DNA of 64,000 nt from Mucilaginibacter geliditolerans (GTDB lineage: Bacteria > Bacteroidota > Bacteroidia > Sphingobacteriales > Sphingobacteriaceae). How positions within the stretch are numbered: the first letter of the stretch is position 1; each line of letters opens with the position of its first letter. Below the pieces are notes generated by a model that was not told the origin of the DNA, made no database searches, and saw only the letters and a program-made list of their open reading frames with translations. Of this stretch, positions 43,957 through 53,698 are shown piece by piece. The position numbers and the translations under genes are program-made. The stretch is from the NCBI RefSeq assembly GCF_014200495.1, contig NZ_JACHBY010000008.1, forward strand, positions 152,108 to 216,107. Reading direction: 5' to 3'.

Positions 43957-45639
43957 CTACACCGTCAACTTCTTATACTTGATCCTCTTCGGCGCAATAT
44001 CTCCCAAACGCTTTTTCCTGTTCTCCTCATAATCCGAATAATTCCCCTCGAAGAAATAAACCTGTGAATTGCCCTCAAAAGCCAGGATATGCGTACAGAT
44101 CCTATCAAGGAACCACCTGTCGTGACTGATCACTACCGCGCAACCGCCAAAGTTTTCCAGCGCTTCTTCCAGCGCACGCAATGTATTTACGTCAATATCA
44201 TTGGTGGGCTCATCCAGTAGCAATACATTTGAACCCTTTTTTAGCGTGATGGATAAATGCACCCGGTTACGCTCTCCGCCTGATAGTACGCCAACTTTCT
44301 TTTGCTGGTCTGCACCATTAAAGTTAAAGCGGGATACATAAGCACGTGAGTTTAGCGGACGGTTACCCACCATAATGGTTTCCAAACCGCCGGTAACATT
44401 TTCCCAAACAGATTTGTTAGGGTCAAGGTCATCATGCATCTGGTCTACATAACCCAAGGCCACGGTATCTCCCACACGGAAAGTGCCTGCATCGGGCTGA
44501 TCCTGCCCGGTAATTAAGCGGAACAATGTGGTTTTACCAGCACCATTGGGGCCGATGATGCCAACTATACCTGCCGGTGGTAGTGAAAAGCTCAGGTTAT
44601 CAAACAATAACTTATCGCCGTATGATTTACTTACGCCGTTGGCCTCAATCACTATATTACCCAAACGCGGGCCCGGCGGGATAAATAACTCCAGTTTTTC
44701 TTCCCTGTCCTTAGTTTCTTCCGATGCTAATTTATCATAGTTAGATAAACGGGCCTTTGATTTGGTGTGGCGACCTTTTGGTCCCATGCGCACCCATTCC
44801 AATTCACGTTCAAGGGCTTTCTGGCGTTTGCTTTCGGTTTTATCCTCCTGCGCCAGGCGTTTAGCTTTCTGATCCAGCCATGATGAGTAATTGCCTTTCC
44901 ACGGGATGCCCTCGCCACGGTCAAGTTCTAAAATCCAGCCGGCAACGTTATCCAGGAAGTAGCGGTCGTGGGTTACGGCTATAACGGTGCCTTTATATTG
45001 TTTAAGGTGCTGCTCCAACCAATCTATCGATTCCGCATCTAAGTGGTTGGTAGGCTCATCCAGCAATAAAACATCAGGTTCTTTCAGCAATAAACGACAT
45101 AATGCCACCCTGCGGCGCTCACCACCCGATAATACCGCTATTTTGGTATCAGGCTCCGGGCAACGCAACGCATCCATGGCACGCTCCAGCTTGGTGTCCA
45201 GTTCCCAGGCGTTAACAGCATCTATCTTATCCTGCAATTCGCCCTGGCGGGTCATCAGTTTATCCATTTTATCGGCATCGCTGTAATACTCCTCCAAACC
45301 AAATTTCTCATTGATCTCCTCGTATTCCTTTAAAAGGGCGGTTATTTCACTTACGCCTTCCTCAACTACCTCACGTACGGTTTTATTAGGGTCGAGCTCG
45401 GGCTCCTGGCTCAGGTAGCCTACGGTATATCCGGGCGAAAAAACTACTTCGCCTATATTGGTTTTATCAATGCCTGCTATTATTTTTAATAACGATGATT
45501 TACCCGAGCCGTTCAAACCTATAACGCCAATTTTGGCACCATAAAAAAACGACAGGTAAATATTTTTTAATACTGTTTTTTGCGGGGGATAGACTTTGCT
45601 AACCCCAGCCATTGAAAATATGATCTTCTCGTCTGCCAT
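43957..45639 (-). CDS. ettA: ABC-F protein EttA, energy-dependent translational throttle
   Basis: A 560-residue cytoplasmic ABC-F ATPase with two nucleotide-binding domains and no membrane segments. Walker A motifs are GLNGSGKSS and GPNGAGKTT; signatures are LSGGERRRV and LSGGERNRV; Walker B motifs are VLLLDEPTNHLD and VLLLDEPTNDID. The opening FSMAGVSKVYPPQK and the arm region between LDRGEGIPWKGNYSSW and KARLSNYDKL are those of EttA. It binds the ribosomal E site and gates early elongation according to ATP level. It has its own promoter at 45659-45688. Confidence 0.96.
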   Translation of the reverse strand: MADEKIIFSMAGVSKVYPPQKTVLKNIYLSFFYGAKIGVIGLNGSGKSSLLKIIAGIDKTNIGEVVFSPGYTVGYLSQEPELDPNKTVREVVEEGVSEITALLKEYEEINEKFGLEEYYSDADKMDKLMTRQGELQDKIDAVNAWELDTKLERAMDALRCPEPDTKIAVLSGGERRRVALCRLLLKEPDVLLLDEPTNHLDAESIDWLEQHLKQYKGTVIAVTHDRYFLDNVAGWILELDRGEGIPWKGNYSSWLDQKAKRLAQEDKTESKRQKALERELEWVRMGPKGRHTKSKARLSNYDKLASEETKDREEKLELFIPPGPRLGNIVIEANGVSKSYGDKLLFDNLSFSLPPAGIVGIIGPNGAGKTTLFRLITGQDQPDAGTFRVGDTVALGYVDQMHDDLDPNKSVWENVTGGLETIMVGNRPLNSRAYVSRFNFNGADQQKKVGVLSGGERNRVHLSITLKKGSNVLLLDEPTNDIDVNTLRALEEALENFGGCAVVISHDRWFLDRICTHILAFEGNSQVYFFEGNYSDYEENRKKRLGDIAPKRIKYKKLTV

Positions 45640-45658
45640 TACTAATATTTTGTAAAGG

Positions 45659-45688
45659 CAAATATCTATTAATATGGATAATTTACAA
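45659..45688 (-). promoter_or_regulatory. Promoter of ettA
   Basis: On the minus strand, TTG (45688-45686) and GATATTTG (45666-45659) are spaced by 19 bp; the -7 box has one mismatch to TAnnTTTG. Confidence 0.55.
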
Positions 45689-46171
45689 CGGGTAAAGCTT
45701 TAAATTAATTATAAGATAAAACGAGAATCAACAGGTATCTTTATATTCAGTTAATCTTGAATAAATATTTCACGCTCAGTAAATCATTTCGCCTGTTTCT
45801 TACGTATATATAATTAGAGATGCTTATTATGACAGTGTGATTTATGCCTTAATGTCATACTGGTGTATAAAGCATTCCACATTTGGCGCATTTGGGGAAA
45901 ATAATGCTGAACAGGTTAAACTATTTGAAGTATTTATACTCGAAAATATATAACTTATTGAAACATTGTCAAAAAACGCATTTGTAAATGTTTTTGTAAA
46001 TAAAAATTCTTTGAATGGTAACTAAAATAATAGATTGCGCATCATAATAATGTCTGTTTTATTATAGTTATAAAAGTTGGCAACAATATTGTTGATAAGT
46101 GTAAAGAAACACGCCATTATTAATAAAACAATTTATTAAATTAGTGACGTACTAAAATCAGAAAGGTATAT
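45689..46171. other. AT-rich intergenic region between ettA and clpC
   Basis: About 480 bp without a convincing gene or RNA. A 14-bp perfect palindrome, CAACAATATTGTTG, at 46081-46094 lies about 78 bp before clpC and is a possible operator. No clear TAnnTTTG promoter was found. AGAAAGG 7 bp before the clpC ATG could be a ribosome binding site. Confidence 0.5.
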
Positions 46172-48706
46172 ATGGAAGCTAAATTTTCGCCGCGGGTTAA
46201 GGATGTTATTCAATATAGCAGGGAAGAGGCTTTACGCCTTGGGCATGATTATATTGGTACAGAACACCTTTTACTCGGATTAATACGCGATGGAGACGGT
46301 GTAGCTATTAAACTACTTAAGGAGTTAACCGTTGATACCGCCAAGTTGCGCCGCGCCGTTGAAGACGCCGTTAAAGGCACAATAGGCACTAATGTACATA
46401 TCGGAAGCATCCCATTAACTAAACAAGCAGAAAAAGTATTGAAGATAACTTACCTTGAAGCTAAAATATTTAAAAGTGATGTAATTGGTACTGAGCATTT
46501 GCTGCTGTCTATTTTGCGTGATGAAGATAACATTGCATCGCAAATACTAATGCAGTTTAATGTTAACTACGAGATATTTAAGGGTGAAGTTGAGTCACAC
46601 AAAAATGATGTGACCGACGAAATGCCCGGCTCACCTACAGGGGGTGAAGATGAATTTAAGGAAGACGACTCTTTTAGCCAGCCTAAAAAAGTATCCGACA
46701 TAAAATCAAAAACACCTGTGCTGGACAACTTTGGTCGCGATTTAACAAAAGCTGCTGAAGATGGCCGTCTTGACCCGATAGTAGGCCGTGAAAAAGAAAT
46801 TGAACGTGTATCGCAGATCTTATCGCGCCGTAAAAAGAATAACCCTATTTTAATAGGCGAGCCTGGCGTAGGTAAATCAGCTATCGCCGAAGGTTTGGCT
46901 CTGCGCATTGTACAGCGCAAAGTATCACGTGTGTTATTTAACAAACGCGTGGTTACGCTTGACCTGGCTTCATTGGTTGCAGGTACAAAATACCGTGGCC
47001 AGTTTGAAGAACGCATGAAAGCCGTAATGAACGAACTGGAAAAATCTCCGGATGTGATTTTATTCATCGATGAGATCCATACCATAGTTGGTGCAGGTGG
47101 TGCTTCAGGCTCGCTTGATGCATCAAATATGTTTAAACCGGCTTTGGCACGTGGAGAGATCCAATGCATTGGCGCTACAACATTAGATGAATATCGCCAG
47201 TACATCGAGAAAGACGGCGCTTTAGACCGTCGTTTCCAAAAGGTAATGGTTGAGCCTGCTACTCCTGATGAAACCATCGAGATACTGAACAGGATCAAAG
47301 AAAAATACGAAGAACATCACGGTGTTACCTATACTCCCGAAGCTATTAATGCCTGCGTTGCTTTAACCACAAGATATATTACCGACAGGTTTTTACCTGA
47401 TAAGGCGATAGATGCTTTGGATGAATCAGGATCCCGCGTTCACTTAACCAATATCCATGTTCCACAGAATATATTGGATATTGAGCAAAAGATAGAGCTG
47501 ATCAAGGTTGAAAAGAATAAGGTTGTCCGTAGCCAGAAATACGAAGAAGCAGCTAAGCTTCGTGATACTGAAAAACACCTGCTCGAAGAACTTGACCAGG
47601 CAAAAGCAGTATGGGAAGCAGAAACAAAATCAAAACGTTATACTGTAACCGAAGATAATGTTGCTGAAGTTGTAGCCATGATGACCGGCATACCGGTACA
47701 AAAGGTTGGCCAGGCTGATAGCCAGAAATTGCTGAACATGTCTGAAACCATTGGCGGAAAGATCATTGGTCAGGAAGAGGCTATCAAAAAATTAACCCGC
47801 GCTATACAACGTACACGTGCAGGCTTAAAGGATCCAAAAAAACCGATTGGCTCATTTATATTCTTAGGTCCAACCGGTGTTGGTAAAACTGAGCTTGCCA
47901 AAGAGCTTGCCCGTTTTATGTTTGATACCGAGGATGCGCTGATACAGATAGATATGAGCGAGTACATGGAGAAATTCGCAGTATCACGTTTGGTAGGAGC
48001 GCCTCCGGGCTATGTGGGTTATGAAGAAGGCGGACAGCTTACTGAAAAAGTACGCCGTAAACCATACGCGGTAGTATTATTGGATGAGATTGAAAAAGCT
48101 CACCCTGATGTATTCAACATACTGTTACAGGTATTGGATGAAGGGCAATTGACCGATTCATTAGGCCGTAAGGTTGATTTCAGGAATACCATCATCATCA
48201 TGACATCAAATATTGGGGCACGTCAATTGAAGGATTTTGGTCAGGGTGTAGGTTTCAGTACCAATGCCAAAACCAACCAGGCTGATGCACACTCAAGAGG
48301 TGTTATTGAGAATGCTTTAAGGCGCGCTTTTGCCCCTGAGTTCCTGAACCGTATTGATGATGTGATCGTGTTTAACTCATTAGGTAAAGACGAGATCTTC
48401 AAAATTATCGATATCGAGCTGGCTTACCTGTTTAGCAGGGTTAACAGCCTTGGTTACAAAATTGAGCTTACCCTTGGCGCTAAAGAGTTTATTGCCGAGA
48501 AAGGATATGATTCGCAATTTGGTGCACGTCCGTTAAAACGTGCCATCCAGAAATATTTGGAAGATCCAATTGCTGAAGAAATTCTGAAAGGTGAACTTAG
48601 TGAAGGCGATACTATGGAAGTGGATTATGACAAAGAAACCAACGAAATAAAGATCGTAGACAGAAAAGGGGAGAAGAAAAAGCCTGAAGAAGAAGAACAG
48701 AAATAA
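46172..48706 (+). CDS. clpC: ClpC-type AAA+ unfoldase of the Clp protease
   Basis: An 844-residue Hsp100 protein. It has a double Clp-N domain (about 1-145; PRVKDVIQYSREEA, IGTEHLLLGLIRD and IGTEHLLLSILRDED), D1 with Walker A GEPGVGKSA and Walker B ILFIDEIHTI, a UVR-type middle coiled coil (EEAAKLRDTEKHLLEEL), and D2 with GPTGVGKTEL and VVLLDEIEKAH. APEFLNRIDD and GARPLKRAIQ close the D2 domain. The middle domain and N-domain indicate ClpC rather than ClpB or ClpA. It unfolds substrates for ClpP; no clpP is adjacent. A strong terminator follows. Confidence 0.96.
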   Translation: MEAKFSPRVKDVIQYSREEALRLGHDYIGTEHLLLGLIRDGDGVAIKLLKELTVDTAKLRRAVEDAVKGTIGTNVHIGSIPLTKQAEKVLKITYLEAKIFKSDVIGTEHLLLSILRDEDNIASQILMQFNVNYEIFKGEVESHKNDVTDEMPGSPTGGEDEFKEDDSFSQPKKVSDIKSKTPVLDNFGRDLTKAAEDGRLDPIVGREKEIERVSQILSRRKKNNPILIGEPGVGKSAIAEGLALRIVQRKVSRVLFNKRVVTLDLASLVAGTKYRGQFEERMKAVMNELEKSPDVILFIDEIHTIVGAGGASGSLDASNMFKPALARGEIQCIGATTLDEYRQYIEKDGALDRRFQKVMVEPATPDETIEILNRIKEKYEEHHGVTYTPEAINACVALTTRYITDRFLPDKAIDALDESGSRVHLTNIHVPQNILDIEQKIELIKVEKNKVVRSQKYEEAAKLRDTEKHLLEELDQAKAVWEAETKSKRYTVTEDNVAEVVAMMTGIPVQKVGQADSQKLLNMSETIGGKIIGQEEAIKKLTRAIQRTRAGLKDPKKPIGSFIFLGPTGVGKTELAKELARFMFDTEDALIQIDMSEYMEKFAVSRLVGAPPGYVGYEEGGQLTEKVRRKPYAVVLLDEIEKAHPDVFNILLQVLDEGQLTDSLGRKVDFRNTIIIMTSNIGARQLKDFGQGVGFSTNAKTNQADAHSRGVIENALRRAFAPEFLNRIDDVIVFNSLGKDEIFKIIDIELAYLFSRVNSLGYKIELTLGAKEFIAEKGYDSQFGARPLKRAIQKYLEDPIAEEILKGELSEGDTMEVDYDKETNEIKIVDRKGEKKKPEEEEQK

Positions 48707-48721
48707 TTGAATACTTTATAT

Positions 48722-48757
48722 AAAAAATGCCCGTTAATAACTTAACGGGCATTTTTT
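48722..48757 (+). terminator. Intrinsic terminator of clpC
   Basis: Arms TGCCCGTTAA and TTAACGGGCA around TAAC, flanked by six A and six T, so it can act in both directions. It is 15 bp after the clpC stop. Confidence 0.92.
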
Positions 48758-48885
48758 GTTGTTGCAAAAACGTTAAATAGTGTTAAAAACAAGGTTCATT
48801 TTAAAAACGCAACAAAAAATATAAACCTTATTTAAACCTTTTTGCGGAACTTTGGTCTATATAAAAACTTAAGCATTCTATTATT

Positions 48886-49275
48886 ATGAAAAAAATCTTA
48901 TTCTTATTATTAATCAGCGGAGCATTGTTAGCAAGCTCTTGCACTAAAAACTACGCGGTAGTACCTAACGTAACAACAAATTATACGCTACCTGCAACAG
49001 ATTGGACTACTACTGATAACGGGTTAAATTACACCGCAACAATTCCGGCAAAGGGCGGAAATCTTGGTGCAGCATCAGATGGACTATTAATTTATTTTAC
49101 GTTTGATAACGGCCAATCCTATGAACAAATTCCGGAAGTATATAACAATGTGTCATTTACCTATACTAATGATGGTAACAATCTTACATTGTATGCCCAA
49201 TCAGCTAATGCCGGGCAAACTATTCCAGCCCCAGTTGCACTTACTGTAAAGATTGTAGCGGTTCCTTCTAATTAA
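48886..49275 (+). CDS. Small lipoprotein of unknown function
   Basis: A 129-residue protein with a lipoprotein signal, Cys19 in ALLASSC. The mature part is rich in Thr, Asn and Tyr with alternating beta-strand-like segments (YTATIPA, GLLIYFTFDNG, VSFTYTNDG). It resembles small immunoglobulin-like or beta-sandwich lipoproteins, but I cannot assign a family. It is flanked by its own terminator and appears monocistronic. Confidence 0.78.
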   Translation: MKKILFLLLISGALLASSCTKNYAVVPNVTTNYTLPATDWTTTDNGLNYTATIPAKGGNLGAASDGLLIYFTFDNGQSYEQIPEVYNNVSFTYTNDGNNLTLYAQSANAGQTIPAPVALTVKIVAVPSN

Positions 49276-49293
49276 AATTGTGTTGGATCTTTT

Positions 49294-49322
49294 AAAACGG
49301 CCCTGAATTTCAGGGCCGTTTT
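49294..49322 (+). terminator. Intrinsic terminator
   Basis: Arms AAAACGGCCCTG and CAGGGCCGTTTT, perfectly complementary around AATTT, located 19 bp after the lipoprotein stop. Confidence 0.92.
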
Positions 49323-49351
49323 ATGTTATATTATTAAATATTAATTAATTT

Positions 49352-49381
49352 TTGTTTGTTAATTAATGTTTTTTATTTTCG
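49352..49381 (+). promoter_or_regulatory. Promoter of the secreted Gly-rich protein gene
   Basis: TTG at 49352-49354 and TATTTTCG at 49374-49381, spaced by 19 bp; the -7 box has one mismatch. The box lies inside an apparent N-terminal extension, supporting the start at 49401. Confidence 0.5.
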
Positions 49382-49400
49382 TAAAAAACCTTATTACGAA

Positions 49401-49976
49401 ATGAAAAAAATAATTGCAATTTTTAGCCTAATAGCAATATGCTTATTAGGGAGAGTACAAAATGCCAACGCACAACATGGAGGCTTCGGTGGTGGTGGCG
49501 GTGGTGGTGTTATTGCTTATCCAATGATAGGTGGATTAATTCCTTTTTATTATAGGATTGACATTGCTAAATATGGAACAGGTACTGCAAGAGTTGATCT
49601 TTGTGATAATAATGGGCCGTCTGATGGGAATGGTTTTGTAGAGTTTAATATGGATCCAACCCAGACACTTTCTGTCAATCTCGGTACTTTTCATAAAGAT
49701 CTTAATGATATTTTTGCAAGTGGACCCTATAATGATAGGGCTCGATCAGCTATTTTTACCGGACAAGTTGCAGGTAAAACTTTCAAATTTTTTGATGATC
49801 CTTCAGGCAGTACCAACGACGATTGGACAGAAGTGACATTTTCACAAAACATCCCTGCAAATTATTCATACTTTTTATGGACGTTTGAAAAGGATGCTGT
49901 AGATCCATATGTAACCGTAACTTATCATCATTATAATGGGTTAGACGGAAAAGTATCTAATGTTCAAATGCAATAG
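49401..49976 (+). CDS. Secreted protein of unknown function with Gly-rich segment
   Basis: About 191 residues from the ATG at 49401. A signal peptide (IIAIFSLIAICLLGRV up to ANAQ) is followed by a Gly-rich run and a beta-rich domain (RIDIAKYGTGTARVDL, GFVEFNMDP, DPYVTVTYHHYNG). I do not recognise a family. A TTG at 49356 extends the frame upstream but overlaps the putative promoter. The gene is in the AT-rich region and is followed by a long hairpin. Confidence 0.75.
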   Translation: MKKIIAIFSLIAICLLGRVQNANAQHGGFGGGGGGGVIAYPMIGGLIPFYYRIDIAKYGTGTARVDLCDNNGPSDGNGFVEFNMDPTQTLSVNLGTFHKDLNDIFASGPYNDRARSAIFTGQVAGKTFKFFDDPSGSTNDDWTEVTFSQNIPANYSYFLWTFEKDAVDPYVTVTYHHYNGLDGKVSNVQMQ

Positions 49977-49994
49977 ATTACTAAGATAGTATCT

Positions 49995-50042
49995 ATAAAT
50001 GATAATGTCCTGAGTTGTATAACCCAGGACATTATCATTTAT
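49995..50042 (+). terminator. Long hairpin terminator
   Basis: Arms ATAAATGATAATGTCCTG (49995-50012) and CAGGACATTATCATTTAT (50025-50042) are perfectly complementary over 18 bp around a 12-nt loop; the centre can add a short GTT/AAC pairing. Confidence 0.85.
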
Positions 50043-50120
50043 ATGATATGCAATCGCATCGGTAAGATTAAAATATCCTACCTAATAGTTGCCGAATAAT
50101 TCTCAGATTTAGCATTTTCA

Positions 50121-52751
50121 ATGCAAAAATATTTTCTTTTTCAATTATTAATAACAGTCTTTGGAATTAATTATGTTAGCGCTCAAAACAATGTAATTAT
50201 ACGAGGAGTACTTCAAGATAGCATTTCAAGACCCATTAAAGGCGCCAATATAATATTGATATACAAGAAGGATACTTTAATAACGGCCACTAATGATTCA
50301 GGAATTTTCAAATTTAATGATATTAAAACAAAAAGTTTTTATATACTAACGCATGCTTTAGGTTATAAAAACTATATTAAATTTTATAACTATGAACAAT
50401 ATAGCAAACCAATTTTAATAGTAATTATCGTTAAAGCTAATGTTATCAGTCTTAACGACGTTATAATTAAAGAGAAAATCCGACCAGTGACCTTAAAAAA
50501 GGATACAATTGAATATAACCCATCTGCTTACAATACTACTGATAATGTTGAAAACTTACTTAGGCAGCTTCCTGGCATTGACGTTGATAAAGATGGCAAT
50601 GTTACAGCAGGAGGATTACCGGTTAGTAAACTCAGAATAGACGGTGTAGATTTTTTTACAGGTAATGTAAAGGAGTTCATACGTCAACTTCCTGCAGGCA
50701 TTTTTAATAAAGTTCAAATAATTGAAGATTATGGCGATGAGGCTGCTTTTTCTGGGATAAGAAGAGGACCTCCGAAAAAGTTACTTAATCTGGTCACTAA
50801 ACCAGGAATGAACCATGGCATATTTGGTAATATAAGGCTTGCTAAAGGAACGGAGAAATTGTATGGCGCATCGCTTGATGAACACCTATGGAAAGGTAAA
50901 AAACAATTATCTGTTGTTGCTAACTTAAGTACACAAAAGAATAATATTGGAGTGAATAACACAAACAATATTGGTTTATCCTATAGCAATGACATCAACC
51001 CATATTTAAATATTAGCAATAATTACGATTTCTCTTTTTCAAGAATAAGCTCGGCAAATAATTCTTTTGAAGAAACAGTAAATTCATCAGGTATTATAGA
51101 TAATAAAATAAATAGTATTAATGAAAGCAAAAGTTATACTAATCATTTCAATTCTAGAATCAATTATCGCCCTAATCAATTAGAATATATCAGATCAACA
51201 ATCGATTTGTCATTAAATCCTATTAACAGCAACTCAGGATCATCTTCACAGCAATCTGGACTTATAAAACAAGATCTATTAACACAGAGCCTACTATCAA
51301 ACAATAGTCCGCAAGCCAGAGCTTCAGTCTATTTCGGCCAGAGGTTAAATAAAAAAGGAAGATTATTAACAGCAAGCATACAATATACTAATGGGCTTTT
51401 AGAAAGTAATCAACAGCTTAATAATACCATAACTTATTATGATAGTACAGGTAATCCCTTAAAAGACTCCGTCGTAAAAAGGGTGATACTTAATAATAAT
51501 CGTACGCAAATAGGTAATGTAACCTTTAGTTATTCTGAACCTATAAGTATTTATACTCAAATTGACTTAAACTATAATTTAAATTTAAATAAACAGAATA
51601 ATAGGATTATAACAAATACGGCCCTTGTACCATATGGATTAATAGAAATAGACTCATTAAGTCAAAGTTTTATTTCTTCATTATTAACACAAGAGTTAGG
51701 CATTGACATTCGATATAGTCGAAAAAAAATTACTATGTTATATGGAGTAAATTTTCAGAGAAATAGATTAAGCGAAAATTATATAAACCAATCTCCTATA
51801 AATAATAGTGAAACCAACTTTTTTCCGACGTTCAATTTTCATTATACTGCTTCGCAAAATAATGATTATGAATTTAATTATTCAGGAAGTAGTGTAGCAC
51901 CAACATTTGACCAGCTTCAATCTGTTAAAGATACTCGGGATTTACAAAATGTTGTTATTGGGAATCCAAACTTAAAACCATCTTTTACCCACAGCCTAAC
52001 GTTTAATTACAGGCATATAGGGGCAAAATCTGGTCAGATCTTTTTTTTTAATGCTACCGGAAGTTTTATTCAAAACCAAATAATAAGTACTAGCAGTTTA
52101 GTAAAAGATACTTTAGGGAGTTTGAAAGAAATTACCAGTTATTTAAATGTAAATGGTTCCTACAATTTAAATGTAGATTATAATTGGTCGCTGCCATTTA
52201 AGATATATAATATACCATTTAAAATTTCATTTATTGGTAGTACAAATTATAATTATGGGATTGTTTATACCGATAGTGTTAAAAGCCATAATACTAATAA
52301 GCTTTATAGTCAAACAATTCGTACAAGTAGCTATTTAAATAGACTTTCATTTTATGCAGCAGTCGAATATCAAAAAACGACTAATCAATATACAACAGGT
52401 GATGGATTAACTTCCGATGTGCAAGTGTGGAATTTTATGGTGTATAGTAATATTAAAATTTTTAAATGCTTTAGTTTTAATCTTGACATTAATAAACGCT
52501 TAAATCAAGGATATAACGTTAACGTCAATAATCCCTTTATTGTCAATACAACGTTGGAATATATTTTATTAAAAAAACGTCAAGTTAATATTCAAATGCA
52601 AGCTTTGGATATCTTTAATCAATCAAATCGAACTAATCAAACGACAACTGGAAATACAATTATTGATAGCCAATCTAATTATGTCAGCAGGTATTTAATA
52701 TTTAGTATTAATATACCTATTAGCAGATTTGCTAAATCTGATAAACAATAG
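50121..52751 (+). CDS. TonB-type outer membrane beta-barrel protein
   Basis: An 876-residue outer membrane protein: signal peptide (to about residue 21, YVSAQ), a carboxypeptidase regulatory-like domain (about 25-110; IRGVLQDSISRPIKGANI), a plug-like region (NVENLLRQLPGIDVDKDG, LRIDGVDFFTGN) and a large barrel (about 230-876). It fits the outer membrane beta-barrel family 3 more than SusC: no SusD gene follows. No clear TonB box is seen. The substrate is unknown. Its codons are strongly AT-biased (AAT for Asn, ATA for Ile), unlike clpC or fabI, suggesting transfer. It ends at a terminator. Confidence 0.88.
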   Translation: MQKYFLFQLLITVFGINYVSAQNNVIIRGVLQDSISRPIKGANIILIYKKDTLITATNDSGIFKFNDIKTKSFYILTHALGYKNYIKFYNYEQYSKPILIVIIVKANVISLNDVIIKEKIRPVTLKKDTIEYNPSAYNTTDNVENLLRQLPGIDVDKDGNVTAGGLPVSKLRIDGVDFFTGNVKEFIRQLPAGIFNKVQIIEDYGDEAAFSGIRRGPPKKLLNLVTKPGMNHGIFGNIRLAKGTEKLYGASLDEHLWKGKKQLSVVANLSTQKNNIGVNNTNNIGLSYSNDINPYLNISNNYDFSFSRISSANNSFEETVNSSGIIDNKINSINESKSYTNHFNSRINYRPNQLEYIRSTIDLSLNPINSNSGSSSQQSGLIKQDLLTQSLLSNNSPQARASVYFGQRLNKKGRLLTASIQYTNGLLESNQQLNNTITYYDSTGNPLKDSVVKRVILNNNRTQIGNVTFSYSEPISIYTQIDLNYNLNLNKQNNRIITNTALVPYGLIEIDSLSQSFISSLLTQELGIDIRYSRKKITMLYGVNFQRNRLSENYINQSPINNSETNFFPTFNFHYTASQNNDYEFNYSGSSVAPTFDQLQSVKDTRDLQNVVIGNPNLKPSFTHSLTFNYRHIGAKSGQIFFFNATGSFIQNQIISTSSLVKDTLGSLKEITSYLNVNGSYNLNVDYNWSLPFKIYNIPFKISFIGSTNYNYGIVYTDSVKSHNTNKLYSQTIRTSSYLNRLSFYAAVEYQKTTNQYTTGDGLTSDVQVWNFMVYSNIKIFKCFSFNLDINKRLNQGYNVNVNNPFIVNTTLEYILLKKRQVNIQMQALDIFNQSNRTNQTTTGNTIIDSQSNYVSRYLIFSINIPISRFAKSDKQ

Positions 52752-52761
52752 TTCTTTACAT

Positions 52762-52796
52762 AAAAAAGGCTTCAGATTTATCTGGAGCCTTTTTTA
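52762..52796. terminator. Bidirectional terminator between convergent genes
   Basis: Arms AAAAAAGGCTTCAGA and TCTGGAGCCTTTTTT pair with one G-T wobble around TTTA, giving T tracts on both strands. Confidence 0.9.
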
Positions 52797-52847
52797 TATA
52801 TCTACTTTTAGTGACTACTCACCACTCTCTATTCACCATTCGCTAAC

Positions 52848-53663
52848 CTACTCTTTCTCCATTTGCTCAATAACAGCCTGCGATACTCCGGTGAATGAGA
52901 AACCACCATCATGGAAAAGATTTTGCATGGTAACCATTTTAGTAAGATCAGAGAACAGGCTTACGCAATAATCAGCACATTGATCAGCCGATGCATTACC
53001 TAGTGGACTCATTTTTTCAGCATAGCTGATAAATCCGTCAAAACCTTTAACGCCTGAACCTGCAGTAGTACGGGTTGGTGATTGTGATACTGTATTGATA
53101 CGTACTTTTTTCTCAACGCCATAGAAATAACCAAAGTTACGGGCTATACTTTCCAGCATTGCTTTACCATCAGCCATATCATTATAGCTAGGGAACACAC
53201 GCTGACCGGCGATATAAGTTAACGCCACAACTGATCCCCATTCGTTAATAGCGTCCTCTTTCATCGCTATCTGCAACACACGGTGTAAGCTGATGGCTGA
53301 AATGTCAAGACCTTTATGGGTGAAATCGTAATTATTTTCGGTATAAGGGATGTTTTTGCGCACGTTAATGCTCATGCCTATCGAGTGTAATATAAAATCA
53401 ACACCTCCACCAAAATGCTCTTTAGCTTTTACGAAAAGGTTGGTAATATCATCAGCATTGGTAACATCCGCAGGGATAACCGGGGCATTGATCTCTTCGG
53501 CAAGTTTATTGATAGTGCCCATGCGCAAAGCAATAGGGGCATTGGTTAATACTATTTCGGCACCCTCTGCATAACAATGCTGAGCTGTTTTCCAGGCGAT
53601 GGAATTTTCGTCCAGTGCACCAAAGATGATTCCTTTTTTGCCTTTTAATAAATTATAAGCCAT
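52848..53663 (-). CDS. fabI: Enoyl-[acyl-carrier-protein] reductase FabI
   Basis: A 271-residue SDR-type reductase for the last step of the fatty acid elongation cycle, NADH-dependent. The nucleotide-binding opening is GIIFGALDENSIAW; DFILHSIGMS precedes the active site. The catalytic pair is in SYNDMADGKAML (Tyr-x6-Lys), typical of FabI. SPTRTTAGSGVKGF is the substrate-loop region and FHDGGFSFTGV the C-terminal signature. Length is normal. Confidence 0.96.
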   Translation of the reverse strand: MAYNLLKGKKGIIFGALDENSIAWKTAQHCYAEGAEIVLTNAPIALRMGTINKLAEEINAPVIPADVTNADDITNLFVKAKEHFGGGVDFILHSIGMSINVRKNIPYTENNYDFTHKGLDISAISLHRVLQIAMKEDAINEWGSVVALTYIAGQRVFPSYNDMADGKAMLESIARNFGYFYGVEKKVRINTVSQSPTRTTAGSGVKGFDGFISYAEKMSPLGNASADQCADYCVSLFSDLTKMVTMQNLFHDGGFSFTGVSQAVIEQMEKE

Positions 53664-53698
53664 GTTTTAGTTTTGTTTATCGGGGTGTAAAGTTATAA

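Noticed and set aside
46567..47298. 243-codon open frame antisense to clpC
   Set aside because: It overlaps the highly conserved AAA+ domain of clpC and resembles no known protein.
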